NCBI GenBank assembly: GCA_963744105.1 | Contig: CAVUSJ010000005.1 | Location: 1-64,000, forward strand | Direction of reading: 5' to 3' | From: DASUPK01 sp963744105 | Lineage (GTDB): Bacteria; Actinomycetota; Thermoleophilia; Solirubrobacterales; 70-9 | Length of the DNA: 64,000 nt | Shown: piece by piece, positions 14,264 through 22,554 of the stretch | Layout of the letters: the number at the start of each line of letters is the position of its first letter | Numbering within the stretch: the stretch's first letter is position 1 | Program-made: the position numbers and the translations under genes | The notes under the pieces: model-generated | The model's database searches: none | What the model saw: the letters and a program-made list of their open reading frames with translations, nothing else | Told to the model about the DNA's origin: nothing

Positions 14264-14400
14264 GTTTGTGCTCCTTGTCGGGAACCGTTGATGCAGCCGC
14301 CATCTTGGGCGTGAGCGGGAGATCGCACATCGGGCAGACCCCCTGACATCGACCCCCGAACATTGCGCCGTTCCCGATCCCACGCCTACGATTGACCCGC
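14264..14400. promoter_or_regulatory. Divergent intergenic region, ECF operon / LuxR regulator
   Basis: The 137 bases between the tautomerase GTG and the regulator ATG must hold promoters for both directions. The regulator ATG at 14401 has no Shine-Dalgarno sequence and may be leaderless. I see no clear ECF-type promoter pair by eye. Confidence 0.45.
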
Positions 14401-17262
14401 ATGGACGAGCCCGCTCTTGCCCAGCCGGCCCCGCTGTTGGAGCGCGAGCCTGAGGTCGAGCGCCTTCGAGGATTCCTGCAAGCGGCGGGCCGTCGAGCCG
14501 GAGGAGCCCTGGTGATCGAGGGCGCGCCCGGGATCGGGAAGTCACGGCTGCTCGAGGAGGTGCGGGCATGCGCCCCGGATCTCGGCATTGACGTCCTCAA
14601 CGCTCGGGCGACGGAGCTCGAGCAGGGGTTCCCGTTCGGGGTCGTCCGCCAGCTGTTCGAGCGGCCACTCCTCGAGGCCGACACCGTCGAGCGCGACCGC
14701 TGGCTGTCGGGAGCCGCCGCGCTGGCCGCTGACGTGCTGACCGGAGCGCCCCCATCAGCCTCCCGCGCGCCGCCAGACCCATCCGCCAGCGATCATGGGT
14801 ACGCGCTGCAACACGGCCTCTACTGGCTCGTTTCCAACCTCTCCACCGATTCGCCACTCGCGCTCGTCGTTGACGATCTCCAGTGGTGCGACGGGCCTTC
14901 TGCGAGAACGCTCGCCTTCATTGCACGTCGGATCGAGGGACAACCGCTCGCGTTCATCGCCGCCACGCGTCCGCTCGATCCCGCGATGACGCCTGAGGCG
15001 GCGGCGCTGGTGGCCGATCCCGCCGTCGAGCTACTGCGCCCGTCCCCCCTGACGGAGGCGTCCGTCCGCTCAATGGTCGCCGCCCGGCTGTCCGACCCGC
15101 CCGCCGACCGGTTCGTCCGAGCATGCTTCGAGGTGACCGGCGGCAATCCATTCCTCCTCGGCGAGCTGCTAGATGAGGCGGCCGCACTCCAGCTTGAGCC
15201 CACTGCTGCAGCCGCGACTCAGGTCAGCGACATGGTCCCCCGCGGCGTCGCGAATGCGGTCTTGCTCCGTCTGACCCGACTCCCGGCCCCGGCCGCTGCG
15301 CTCGCCCGCGTGCTGAGCGCACTGGGCGACGGCGCCCAGATCGGCGACGCCGCTCGATTGGCCGGCATGGCCGACGCCGACGTCGAGGCGGCGATCGCGG
15401 CTCTCATAGCTGCGGGCGTCATGGAGCCCGGCGGCACGTTGCGGTTCGCCCACCCGATCCTGCGCTCGGCGATCTACGGCGACCTGTCGCCGGTCGAACG
15501 TGAGCGGCTCCATCGGGTCGCGGCGACGATCCTGCGCGAGCGCGGAGCGCCGGCAGGTCAGGTCGCGGCTCACGTCATGTACACGGAGCCGGCCGCCGAC
15601 CCCGATGCGGTGGCGCTGCTGCGGGAGGCAGCTCGTAGCGCGATGGCCCTGGGCGATGCAACCAGCGCGGCCGCTCTATTGGCTCGCGCACTCGACGAGC
15701 CTCCTGCCGAGGGTGATCGCGAAGCGGTCCTGTTCGAGCTCGGGCAGGCGCTCGCCCGCGCCGGCGCACCAGAGGCGATCGAACCGCTGACCGAGATCGT
15801 CGAGCGCGGCGAGGACGCGGCAGCGATCGCCGGAGCGGCGATCGAGCTCAGCGGCATGATGTTCTTCGGCGGCCGCGCCGCCGAAGCGGCCGCGATTCTG
15901 CACCGCGCCCTGGCACGGATCCCGGGCCGAGACCCTGCGCGCGAGCCGCTCGAGGTCACGCTGCTGGGCATCTACTACACCTCGTCGTCAGCACACAGCG
16001 AGGCCAAGGCGGCGATCATCGACCGGCAGAAGCCGGGTCCGACGGCGCGCGGCGCACTACCGGCGGCAACGCTCGTCACGCTCGCGATGGACGAGATGGT
16101 GAACGTGGGTTCGGCGGCCACGGCCGGTGACCTTGCGGAGCGCGCGCTTGGGGCCGGCCTCCCGGTCAACCCCCATCACGCCTGGTCGGGCCTGGCGCTG
16201 GTGGTCCTCGCGGTTGCGGACCGCCTCGACGCGGCCCGGAGGGGCGCGGACGAGATTCTCGCCGAGGCCCGGGAGCGCGGCGCTGCGCTCACGGTCGCGA
16301 CCGTCCTGGCGCATCGAGCGCTCATCGACGTTCGCCGCGGCGACCTGATCTCAGCCGAGGCAGATACCCAGGCGGCGATCGCACTCGCGTCCGACCTGGT
16401 GGGCTCCGAGTTCGTATTCGTCCTGGCCGGGCCCGAGGCGGTACTGGCGGGGCTCGACCGCGATGCGACGCCCGACTCCCTGCGGCGGATTCTCGACAGC
16501 ACCGGCGCTCGCGAGGGTACGGAGTTCATGGCTCGCGGCCTAATGCGCCACGCGTCGGGAGTGCTCCGAGCAGCCGCTGGCAACCACGAAGCGGCGATCG
16601 AAGAGCTGCGCGGCTGCGAGCTGGACCATCCGATGTTCGGAGGCGAGAACCCCGCCTGGGTGCCGTGGCGATCGGCGGCAGCGCTGTCGCTCGCCGAGCT
16701 CGGCCGCAACGACGAGGCGCGCGAGTTGGCCGCCGACGAGCTGCGTCGCGCCCGGTCGTTCGGCGCGCCGCGGGCGACTGGCATCGCTCTGCGCGCCCAA
16801 GCGCTGGTCGGTCCCCCAGCCGAGCGGTCGGAGACGCTGTCAGCCGCGCTTGCGGTGCTGGAGTCGTCGCCTGCGCGGCTGGAGCGTGCGCGCGTGCTGG
16901 TTGACCTCGGCGCGACGCTTCGGGCGGCCGGACAGCGGACGGCCGCTCGAGAGCCACTGCTAGACGGGCTTGCGCTGGCCGCCCGATGCGGTGCTCTCGC
17001 CCTTGAGCGCCGGGCACGCGCGGAGCTCGCGGCGATCGGCGTCCGGCCGCGCACCACCGAGCGCAGCGGGGAGGACTCGCTGACACCGAGCGAGCGCCGC
17101 GTGGCCGAGCTCGCCGCGACGGGCGACACGAACCGCCAGATCGCCCAAACCCTGTTCGTCACCGAGAAGACCGTGGAGACGCACCTCGGACGAGCGTTTC
17201 GCAAGCTCGACATCTCGTCTCGGCGTCAGCTTCCCGACGTCCTCGCCGGCGCAGCCGACTAG
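14401..17262 (+). CDS. Large LuxR-family ATPase regulator (LAL type)
   Basis: A 953-residue regulator. The N-terminal ATPase has Walker A VIEGAPGIGKSRLLEE near residue 45 and Walker B LALVVDDLQWCDGPS near 160. A long helical-repeat region follows (about 400-880, TPR-like, Ala/Leu rich), and the C terminus is a LuxR helix-turn-helix: LTPSERRVAELAATGDTNRQ, then IAQTLFVTEKTVETHLGRAF. LAL proteins are STAND-type ATPases that bind a ligand or partner through the helical region and activate transcription. Being divergent from the ECF operon, it is a candidate controller of it. The ATG at 14401 is chosen over a TTG three codons upstream. Confidence 0.92.
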   Translation: MDEPALAQPAPLLEREPEVERLRGFLQAAGRRAGGALVIEGAPGIGKSRLLEEVRACAPDLGIDVLNARATELEQGFPFGVVRQLFERPLLEADTVERDRWLSGAAALAADVLTGAPPSASRAPPDPSASDHGYALQHGLYWLVSNLSTDSPLALVVDDLQWCDGPSARTLAFIARRIEGQPLAFIAATRPLDPAMTPEAAALVADPAVELLRPSPLTEASVRSMVAARLSDPPADRFVRACFEVTGGNPFLLGELLDEAAALQLEPTAAAATQVSDMVPRGVANAVLLRLTRLPAPAAALARVLSALGDGAQIGDAARLAGMADADVEAAIAALIAAGVMEPGGTLRFAHPILRSAIYGDLSPVERERLHRVAATILRERGAPAGQVAAHVMYTEPAADPDAVALLREAARSAMALGDATSAAALLARALDEPPAEGDREAVLFELGQALARAGAPEAIEPLTEIVERGEDAAAIAGAAIELSGMMFFGGRAAEAAAILHRALARIPGRDPAREPLEVTLLGIYYTSSSAHSEAKAAIIDRQKPGPTARGALPAATLVTLAMDEMVNVGSAATAGDLAERALGAGLPVNPHHAWSGLALVVLAVADRLDAARRGADEILAEARERGAALTVATVLAHRALIDVRRGDLISAEADTQAAIALASDLVGSEFVFVLAGPEAVLAGLDRDATPDSLRRILDSTGAREGTEFMARGLMRHASGVLRAAAGNHEAAIEELRGCELDHPMFGGENPAWVPWRSAAALSLAELGRNDEARELAADELRRARSFGAPRATGIALRAQALVGPPAERSETLSAALAVLESSPARLERARVLVDLGATLRAAGQRTAAREPLLDGLALAARCGALALERRARAELAAIGVRPRTTERSGEDSLTPSERRVAELAATGDTNRQIAQTLFVTEKTVETHLGRAFRKLDISSRRQLPDVLAGAAD

Positions 17263-17578
17263 CCGGCTGCCTGCCCGGCGGCAAGTCATTGGCGGGGAAT
17301 AGATCGCGCCCTCACACGTCCTTGTGTGGGAGGAGCACAGCACGTCGGAGCTCGAGGGCCCCGGCCGCATAGCCGGGGCCCGCCCCTCCGACGGCCGCGA
17401 GTTCGCGCCGGGTGCGCTCGTCAGGCGGCTCCTTGTGTGAGTTTTCTCCGCTCATCTGTCCTCTCGGGCATGAAGACGCTCCTGCGGCCGGGGGATTCCA
17501 CGGGCCTGGGAATAGGACGCGGCCGGGGACGTCTTTGGGAGTAGCGACACCCCCACACTCCCCAACGAAAGTGAAGAG
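17263..17578. other. 316-base gap between LuxR regulator and RTX-like gene
   Basis: It contains the GC-rich hairpin at 17356-17381 and a weaker CTCACAC/GTGTGGG stem near 17311-17330. The remainder probably holds the promoter of the RTX-like gene. No gene is supportable. Confidence 0.5.
17356..17381 (+). terminator. GC-rich hairpin, possible terminator
   Basis: GGGCCCCGGC and GCCGGGGCCC form a perfect 10-bp stem with a six-base loop, 94 bases after the LuxR regulator stop. There is no U tract. A near copy ends the next gene at 18645-18675. Confidence 0.5.
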
Positions 17579-18619
17579 ATGACATCCCCTGAAGACAACA
17601 CGAACCGGCGGCCCAAGCGGCGATTCCACCTGCCCGCAGCGGTCGTGGCACTGGCCCTCTCGAGCCTTGTCGTCGCTGCGCCCGCGTCCGCGAGCGCCAA
17701 CGGCAAGGTCGAAGGCGTCCGGGCCGCGGTCAAGCACGGCACGCTCAATGTCACTGGCAGCGACGGCGGTCAGCAGGTTGCACTTCGCCTGAAGGCCGGC
17801 GACCCGCAGACGATCCAGGTCGACGCCGGCGACAACGGCTCGGCCGACTTCTCCTTCGACCGCCCGGATGTCCAGGCGATAAGGGTGAAGATGGGCGACG
17901 GCAACGACTCGGCGCGCATCGACGACGCCAACGGCGCCTTCACCAACACCATCCCGACCACGCTCAAGGGCGGCGACGGCAACGACACGCTCGAAGGCGG
18001 CCAGACGCAGGTCGCGGCCGAGAACGAGACGTTCAAGGGCGGCGATGGCAACGACCTCGTCGACGGCGGCAAGGGCAACGACACCGCCTACCTTGGCAGC
18101 GGAAACGACACCTTCCGCTGGGACAACGGCGAGGGCTCGGACGTGATCGAGGGCCAGGACGGCACCGACACGCTGCTGTTCAACGGCGCCCCTGTCGCCG
18201 AGAACGTGACGATGTCGGCGAACGGAGGAAGGCTGAACTTCTTCCGCGTCCAGGGCAACGTCACGATGAACACCGACGGCGTCGAGATCGTCGATGACAA
18301 CGCCATCGGCGGCGCCGACACAGTCACGGTCAATGACCTGACCGGCACCGACGTCACGCAGACCAACATCGACCTCGCCGGAGCGTTCGGCGGCGCCACC
18401 CCCGACGGCGCGGTCGACAGCGTGGACGTCAGCGGCACGAACGGCGTCGACAACATCAATGTCCAGGGCAACGGCTCTGGTGCCGATGTGACCGGACTGG
18501 CCACGGCCGTCTCGGTCAAGCACGCGGACACGACCGACCACCTCAACGTCCACACCCTCGCGGGCGCGGACAACGTGGTCCAGAACGTCGGCGGGCTGAT
18601 TCAGCTGCTGGTCGACTGA
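17579..18619 (+). CDS. Secreted RTX-like calcium-binding repeat protein
   Basis: A 346-residue exported protein. An arginine-rich start (NRRPKRRFHL) leads into a Sec-type signal peptide ending ASASANG. Residues about 105-200 hold hemolysin-type nonapeptide repeats (VKMGDGNDSARI, GGDGNDTLEGG, FKGGDGNDLVDGGKGNDTAY, LGSGNDTF), which bind Ca2+ and form a parallel beta roll. The rest is Asp/Asn-rich beta sequence (VTVNDLTGTDVTQTN, VDVSGTNGVDNINVQG). With an N-terminal signal peptide it does not need type I secretion, unlike classic RTX toxins; similar proteins are common in Thermoleophilia and have no known activity. Confidence 0.85.
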   Translation: MTSPEDNTNRRPKRRFHLPAAVVALALSSLVVAAPASASANGKVEGVRAAVKHGTLNVTGSDGGQQVALRLKAGDPQTIQVDAGDNGSADFSFDRPDVQAIRVKMGDGNDSARIDDANGAFTNTIPTTLKGGDGNDTLEGGQTQVAAENETFKGGDGNDLVDGGKGNDTAYLGSGNDTFRWDNGEGSDVIEGQDGTDTLLFNGAPVAENVTMSANGGRLNFFRVQGNVTMNTDGVEIVDDNAIGGADTVTVNDLTGTDVTQTNIDLAGAFGGATPDGAVDSVDVSGTNGVDNINVQGNGSGADVTGLATAVSVKHADTTDHLNVHTLAGADNVVQNVGGLIQLLVD

Positions 18620-18644
18620 CCAGTCGTCCAGACCGTTGGAGCTA

Positions 18645-18675
18645 GCGGGCCCCGGCTCACGGAGCCGGGGCCCGC
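18645..18675 (+). terminator. Strong GC-rich hairpin after RTX-like gene
   Basis: GCGGGCCCCGGCT pairs perfectly with AGCCGGGGCCCGC (13 bp) around a five-base loop, 25 bases after the stop codon. It resembles the U-less terminators of high-GC actinobacteria. The following 247 bases up to the MarR stop show no gene. Confidence 0.7.
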
Positions 18676-18922
18676 CTCTCCATCGGAAGGGCGATTCGGC
18701 CCAATAGGTGTTCGGCTTCCAGCCTGATCAACGCCTAACTCCGGCAATTCGGCGACGACGAGCACGGTTGTGCGAATCGCCGTCACTTCGTCAGGGCCGC
18801 CAGACCCCGAAGAACTCGTCCAACCCCTCGCCGCTGCATGCCGCGAATCCCCTTGACTACCCCACGGCCAGGTAGCTACCACGCGAAAGCGGGGAGTCGG
18901 CGAGGACAGAGTCCTCTCTGCG

Positions 18923-19399
18923 CTAGTCCCCCTCCGCCGCGCTCCACATCGGCTGTGGCGGCGCCGAGGTGAAGGCTCTCCGAAGCAGCCTGAGCAGGTC
19001 GCGGCGCTCGGTGGCGCTGAGACCGCCGAGCACCTCGTCCTCCGCCTCGGACGCCAGCTCCCTGGCTCGCGCGAGCCGCCGGCGGCCCTTTGGGGTGATC
19101 GAGACCTGGCGGGCACGCCGGTCCTCGGGATGTGGCCGCCTCTTGGCCAGGCCCGCGCTCTCGAGCTCGTCGATCAGCGAGACCATCGTGCTCGGGTCGA
19201 TGCCCATCGCCGAGCCGAGCTCCTGCTGGATCGCCCCGTCCCTCGCCCCGAGGACGTTGAGGACCCCGAAGAGCGCGGGGGTCAGGCCGATGGTCGCCAG
19301 CGCGTCAGTCACGCGGGTGTGCGAAGCGCGCCAGAGCCGGAAGAAGAGCTGGCCGGCGAACTCGGCGATCTCCATGTCGCTGGACGTTGCGCTCTCCAT
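18923..19399 (-). CDS. MarR-family transcriptional regulator
   Basis: A 158-residue winged-helix regulator. The N-terminal dimer helix (FAGQLFFRLWRASHTRVTDA) is followed by LTPALFGVLNVLGARDGAIQ, recognition helix QELGSAMGIDPSTMVSLIDE and the wing LAKRRPHPEDRRARQVSITP, all classic MarR. Such proteins repress neighbouring genes and let go upon binding a phenolic or other small ligand, or oxidation. It is divergent from two DUF1801 genes, which are its likely targets together with itself. Start taken at 19399; an ATG at 19375 is an alternative. Confidence 0.9.
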   Translation of the reverse strand: MESATSSDMEIAEFAGQLFFRLWRASHTRVTDALATIGLTPALFGVLNVLGARDGAIQQELGSAMGIDPSTMVSLIDELESAGLAKRRPHPEDRRARQVSITPKGRRRLARARELASEAEDEVLGGLSATERRDLLRLLRRAFTSAPPQPMWSAAEGD

Positions 19400-19425
19400 T
19401 CCGCGATCTTCCCAGATTTAATGCG

Positions 19426-19469
19426 TTGCGTCAATAATTTGTGCTACACACTATTCTCCAAGGACGCAA
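19426..19469. promoter_or_regulatory. Divergent promoter with TTGCGTC/GACGCAA inverted repeat
   Basis: TTGCGTC at 19426-19432 and GACGCAA at 19463-19469 form an inverted repeat around an AT-rich spacer (AATAATTTGTGC), which stands out in this high-GC DNA and should contain the promoters. MarR proteins usually bind tighter palindromes, so the half-sites may be two separate operators or chance. Confidence 0.4.
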
Positions 19470-19486
19470 CCATGGAGGTGCTGGGA

Positions 19487-19891
19487 ATGGCCGGTGGGTT
19501 CACGAAGGAGGAGCGGGCCGCGATGAAGGAGCGCGCCCGGGAGGCGAAGGCCGGCAAGGCCGACGGCGAGGGCGACGTACTCGCCAAGATCGCCGAGATG
19601 CCGGACTCGGATCGCGTCATGGCGGAGCGGCTCCACGCCCTGGTCAGGTCCACCGCCCCGGCCCTGGCGCCGAGGACCTGGTACGGGATGCCGGCGTACG
19701 CCAAGGACGGCAAGGTCGTCTGCTTCTTCCAGAGCGCGGCGAAGTTCAAGTCGAGGTACGCGACGGTCGGATTCAGCGACAAGGCCAACCTGGACAAGGG
19801 GGCGATGTGGCCGACCTCCTACGCGCTCAAGGAACTCACCCCCGCCGAGGAGAAGAAGATCGCCGCCCTCGTGAGGAAGGCGGTGCGCTGA
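19487..19891 (+). CDS. DUF1801 protein
   Basis: A 134-residue protein with the DUF1801 core: a first helix VMAERLHALVRSTAPALAPR, then TWYGMPAYAKDGKVVCFFQS and KSRYATVGFSDKANL. The domain has a small alpha/beta fold also found in YdhG/FrataxinC-like proteins; some members are proposed iron or stress chaperones, but function is not firmly known. GGAGGTGCTGGGA sits correctly before the ATG at 19487; an earlier ATG at 19472 overlaps that ribosome site. It ends by sharing one base with the start of a second DUF1801 gene. Confidence 0.82.
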   Translation: MAGGFTKEERAAMKERAREAKAGKADGEGDVLAKIAEMPDSDRVMAERLHALVRSTAPALAPRTWYGMPAYAKDGKVVCFFQSAAKFKSRYATVGFSDKANLDKGAMWPTSYALKELTPAEEKKIAALVRKAVR

Positions 19892-20238
19892 TGGCAGAGA
19901 AGGACGACTGGCGCGGCGAGATGCTTTCCCGGCTCCGGGCCCTGATCAAGGAGGCCGACCCCGAGGTGGTCGAGGAGGCGAAGTGGAAGAAGTCATCTCA
20001 ACCCGACGGGGTCCCGGTCTGGTCACACGACGGGATGATCTGCACCGGCGAGACCTACAAGAGCGTCGTGAAGCTGACCTTCGCCAAGGGCGCATCGCTC
20101 GAGGATCCCGCGGGCCTCTTCAACTCCAGCCTCGAGGGCAGGGTCCGGCGAGCGATCGACATCCGCGAGGGCGAGGCGATCGACGAGGGCGCCTTCAAGG
20201 AATTGATTCGCGCGGCCGTGCGACTGAATCAGTCATAG
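19891..20238 (+). CDS. Second DUF1801 protein
   Basis: A 115-residue paralogue of the DUF1801 kind (MLSRLRALIKEADPEVVEEA, KWKKSSQPDGVPVWSHDGMI, YKSVVKLTFAKGASL, and a final VRRAIDIREGEAIDEGAFKE). The stop of the upstream gene overlaps this ATG (TGATG), so the pair is co-translated. Its 3' end overlaps the convergent CDF transporter by ten bases. MarR control from the divergent gene is inferred from position. Confidence 0.82.
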   Translation: MAEKDDWRGEMLSRLRALIKEADPEVVEEAKWKKSSQPDGVPVWSHDGMICTGETYKSVVKLTFAKGASLEDPAGLFNSSLEGRVRRAIDIREGEAIDEGAFKELIRAAVRLNQS

Positions 20239-20981
20239 GCGCGCACCGTCTGCCACGAGTGCCAGGTGATCCGCAGGATCACCAGCGTGATGCCCAGCCC
20301 GATCAGCGGATCGAGGAGCTGCGCGCCCAGCGCGACCGCGATGGCGCTCGCCACCACCGCGAGGCTGACGTACGCGTCAGCCCTGGCGTGATTGCCGTCG
20401 GCGATCAGGGCCGGGCTGTTGAGCCGCTCGCCGGCCCGGGTCCGGATCCGGGCCGCGACCCAGTTCCCCGCGTAGCCGATTCCGCCGCCGATGGCGAGCG
20501 CGCCGAGGTGATGCACGTCTTGCGGGTTGATCAACCGGTCGATTGCCTCGAAGCCCGCGACGGCGGCGCTGACGGCGATCGCGAAGACCACCGCCAGCCC
20601 GGCCCACCGCTCCACGCGGACGGATCTGAGCGCGAAGGCAACCGCCAGGGGAAAGGCGGTCGCGGCGTCCCCGAAGTTGTGGATCAGGTCGGCGAGAAGG
20701 GCGACGCTCGAGGTGAGGGCGAAGATCGCCGTCTGGGCCCCGGCCGCCAGGCCGAGGACCAGCAGTGAGAGCGCAACCGCCCTGATCCCCTCGCGTGAGC
20801 GCTTGATCGTCGGGTCGATCAGGCCATGGGAGTGGCCGTGCCCGTCTCCGTGATCGTGGTGGTGATGGTGAGCGGGCTCGGGTTCGTGGATGTGCGGCCC
20901 GGCGTGCGGGTGGGAGTGCGTCAGCGAGCCATGCCGGTGGAGCTCACCGCGCAGCGGCTCGTAGACAACGGTTTCGCTCAT
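20229..20981 (-). CDS. CDF-family divalent metal efflux transporter
   Basis: A 250-residue cation diffusion facilitator. A histidine-rich N terminus (SHPHAGPHIHEPEPAHHHHH, DHGDGHGHSHG) precedes about six membrane helices. The transport-site motifs are intact: ALLADLIHNFGD in helix 2 and DGNHARADAYVSL in helix 5 (the HxxxD pairs that coordinate Zn2+/Co2+/Cd2+). It exports metal in exchange for protons at the cytoplasmic membrane. The usual cytoplasmic C-terminal domain is almost absent, so this is the short form. Start at MSETVVYE (20981) rather than seven codons upstream. Confidence 0.9.
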   Translation of the reverse strand: MSETVVYEPLRGELHRHGSLTHSHPHAGPHIHEPEPAHHHHHDHGDGHGHSHGLIDPTIKRSREGIRAVALSLLVLGLAAGAQTAIFALTSSVALLADLIHNFGDAATAFPLAVAFALRSVRVERWAGLAVVFAIAVSAAVAGFEAIDRLINPQDVHHLGALAIGGGIGYAGNWVAARIRTRAGERLNSPALIADGNHARADAYVSLAVVASAIAVALGAQLLDPLIGLGITLVILRITWHSWQTVRAYD

Positions 20982-21056
20982 GTCCGACAGGCTAGGCCGC
21001 ACAGCCGGTCAGGCGGAACCGATCAGGCGGAACCGATCAGGCGGAGCGGATGATCG

Positions 21057-22094
21057 TCAGCGCCGCCGTCGGGATGCCAGAAGGGCAGCGTCAGCGCGCT
21101 CGACCAGTGCCTCCAGCGTGTCGGCCTCTTCGAGAGCTGCCAGCCCGAACGACACGGGTGCTCGCCCCCTCTCGGAGAGAGCCAAGCGGATCTCCTTGAA
21201 GCGGCTACGGCCTTCGTCCAGGTCGGCATTGGAGATCGTGCAGATGAATTCGTCCCCGCCCCATCGCACCACGGGGTCGTAGGGGCGCAGCTTCGAGTGC
21301 AGCACGGCGACCAAATCGCGGAGCAGCGCATCACCCGCGGCGTGGCCTTCACGATCGTTCACGCCCTTGAGGTCGTCGCAGTCGATGTAGGCGAGCACCA
21401 GAGCTTGGTCCGAGCGGCGGGAACGCTCGATCTCGTTGATGACCGCGATCTCCCCCATGCCGCGCCGGTAGGCACCGGTGAGGTCGTCCAGGTGCGCCCG
21501 CTCCAGCTCCGCGAGGAGGTGGTCGCGGTCAGCCGCCGCATCCGCGCGGTCTTTGGCCGCTCGCGCGCGGTCCGCGCCCGCCTGCATGCGCTGGGCAGCC
21601 GCCTTGTCGCGCATCTCCGCGAGCGCCGCCAGGGCTTGCGTGGCTCGGGGACCAGCGCTGTCCAGCTCCTCGCCCATGCGCCTCATCTCCAGGTCGTGGA
21701 CTTCAGCGAGTCGGTCACGTTCCTCCGCCACACGGTCCCGGTCCAGGGCGATCTGATCGCGCCTGTTGGCCTGGCCGTCACGCTCGGAGGACACCTGGGA
21801 CCGCACGAGCGTCGCCGCGTGCCGGTCGAGGGTGGCCTGGGCGCGCTCGGTGCGCGAGAGCTCATGTGTGCGCTCGATCTGCGCATCGCCGGAAGGTCGG
21901 CCGGCCAGATCGCGATCCGAGGCGGCCTGATCTCGCTCCGAGGCACGCTGGTCGGCGTCCGCCTGAACCTGGTCACGATCGGACGCGCTCTGGTCAGCGT
22001 CCGAGGCGATCTGATCGTGGTCGGCCGTGGTCTGATCGGCGCCGGAGGCCGCTTGATCGGCCTGATGCCTTCTTCGATCCCAATGCCAGCGCAT
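21057..22094 (-). CDS. Diguanylate cyclase with DQxASDRD repeat region
   Basis: A 345-residue protein. Residues 1-75 consist of a repeating acidic heptad-like unit (DQAASGADQTTADHDQ, SASDRDQVQADADQ, RASERDQAASDRD), followed by a long charged coiled coil to about residue 205. The GGDEF domain then shows DDLTGAYRRGMGE, DCDDLKGVNDREGHAAGD and RWGGDEFIC, all catalytic and Mg-binding residues being intact, so it should make cyclic di-GMP. No membrane segment or sensor domain is present. The ATG at 22094 follows AAGGAAGCGCGA. An EAL protein elsewhere in the window (39810-40700) could degrade the product. Confidence 0.88.
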   Translation of the reverse strand: MRWHWDRRRHQADQAASGADQTTADHDQIASDADQSASDRDQVQADADQRASERDQAASDRDLAGRPSGDAQIERTHELSRTERAQATLDRHAATLVRSQVSSERDGQANRRDQIALDRDRVAEERDRLAEVHDLEMRRMGEELDSAGPRATQALAALAEMRDKAAAQRMQAGADRARAAKDRADAAADRDHLLAELERAHLDDLTGAYRRGMGEIAVINEIERSRRSDQALVLAYIDCDDLKGVNDREGHAAGDALLRDLVAVLHSKLRPYDPVVRWGGDEFICTISNADLDEGRSRFKEIRLALSERGRAPVSFGLAALEEADTLEALVERADAALLASRRRR

Positions 22095-22146
22095 TCGCGC
22101 TTCCTTTTCTTCCCCCTGAGGCCGCCGAGCGGCGGCTCTGTCGATG

Positions 22147-22353
22147 CTAGCTGGCTGCGGGCTCTGGCGAGCGCGCATCCCGCTCGGCTCGCCGGAGGCG
22201 GGAATCGGCCAGAGCGAAAGAACGTTCCAGCTCCCTCAGCCGGGCGGGGCTGGTCGCCCGCACACCGTGCGTCTTGGCCCGGTAGAGGTCACGGCGGTCG
22301 CGGTGGTAGCGGGCCTGGACTCTCAGGTCCTCCAACCGAGGCGGGCGGGTCAT
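22147..22353 (-). CDS. Small basic protein, unknown
   Basis: A 68-residue Arg-rich protein (MTRPPRLEDLRVQARYHRDR, LYRAKTHGVRATS, ELERSFALADSRLRRAERD). It looks like two helices; no family recognised. Its ATG overlaps the stop of the upstream small gene as ATGA, so it should be co-translated with it, and it is therefore affected by the frameshift there. Confidence 0.6.
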   Translation of the reverse strand: MTRPPRLEDLRVQARYHRDRRDLYRAKTHGVRATSPARLRELERSFALADSRLRRAERDARSPEPAAS

Positions 22354-22540
22354 CGCCCGACCTCCTCGGCTTCCTTCGCGTCGGTCACCGCCCACCCCAC
22401 GCGCTCGATCAGTTGTGCGGCATGGTGATGGCCGGCCAGGTGCTCGGGTTGGATGTTCTCCGAGAGCACCACCGCCGAGTCTTGATCGGCGCTCTGGTTG
22501 CTCAAGACCTCTGGTTGCTCAAGACGATGATCGTGGGCAT
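22350..22540 (-). pseudogene. Small gene frameshifted by a 17-bp tandem duplication
   Basis: The frame starting at the ATG at 22540 (MPTIIVLSNQ) is broken because a 17-base unit occurs twice in direct tandem (22492-22508 and 22509-22525). With one copy removed the gene reads MPTIIVLSNQSADQDSAVVL, SENIQPEHLAGHHHAAQLIE, RVGWAVTDAKEAEEVGR, a 57-residue product that ends in ATGA overlap with the next gene. AAGGAACAAGCTT precedes the ATG. The protein resembles small hypothetical proteins common in actinobacteria, of unknown role. The duplication could be fixed decay, a reversible switch, or an assembly error. Confidence 0.8.
22492..22525. repeat. 17-bp perfect tandem duplication
   Basis: CTCTGGTTGCTCAAGAC occurs twice with no spacer. 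Seventeen is not a multiple of three, so one extra copy shifts the frame of the small minus-strand gene at 22350-22540. I see no other tandem duplication of this kind in the window. Confidence 0.95.
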
Positions 22541-22554
22541 AAGCTTGTTCCTTC

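Noticed and set aside
17579..18619. RTX toxin secreted by a type I system
   Set aside because: The protein has an N-terminal signal peptide, few nonapeptide repeats and no HlyB/HlyD-like genes beside it.
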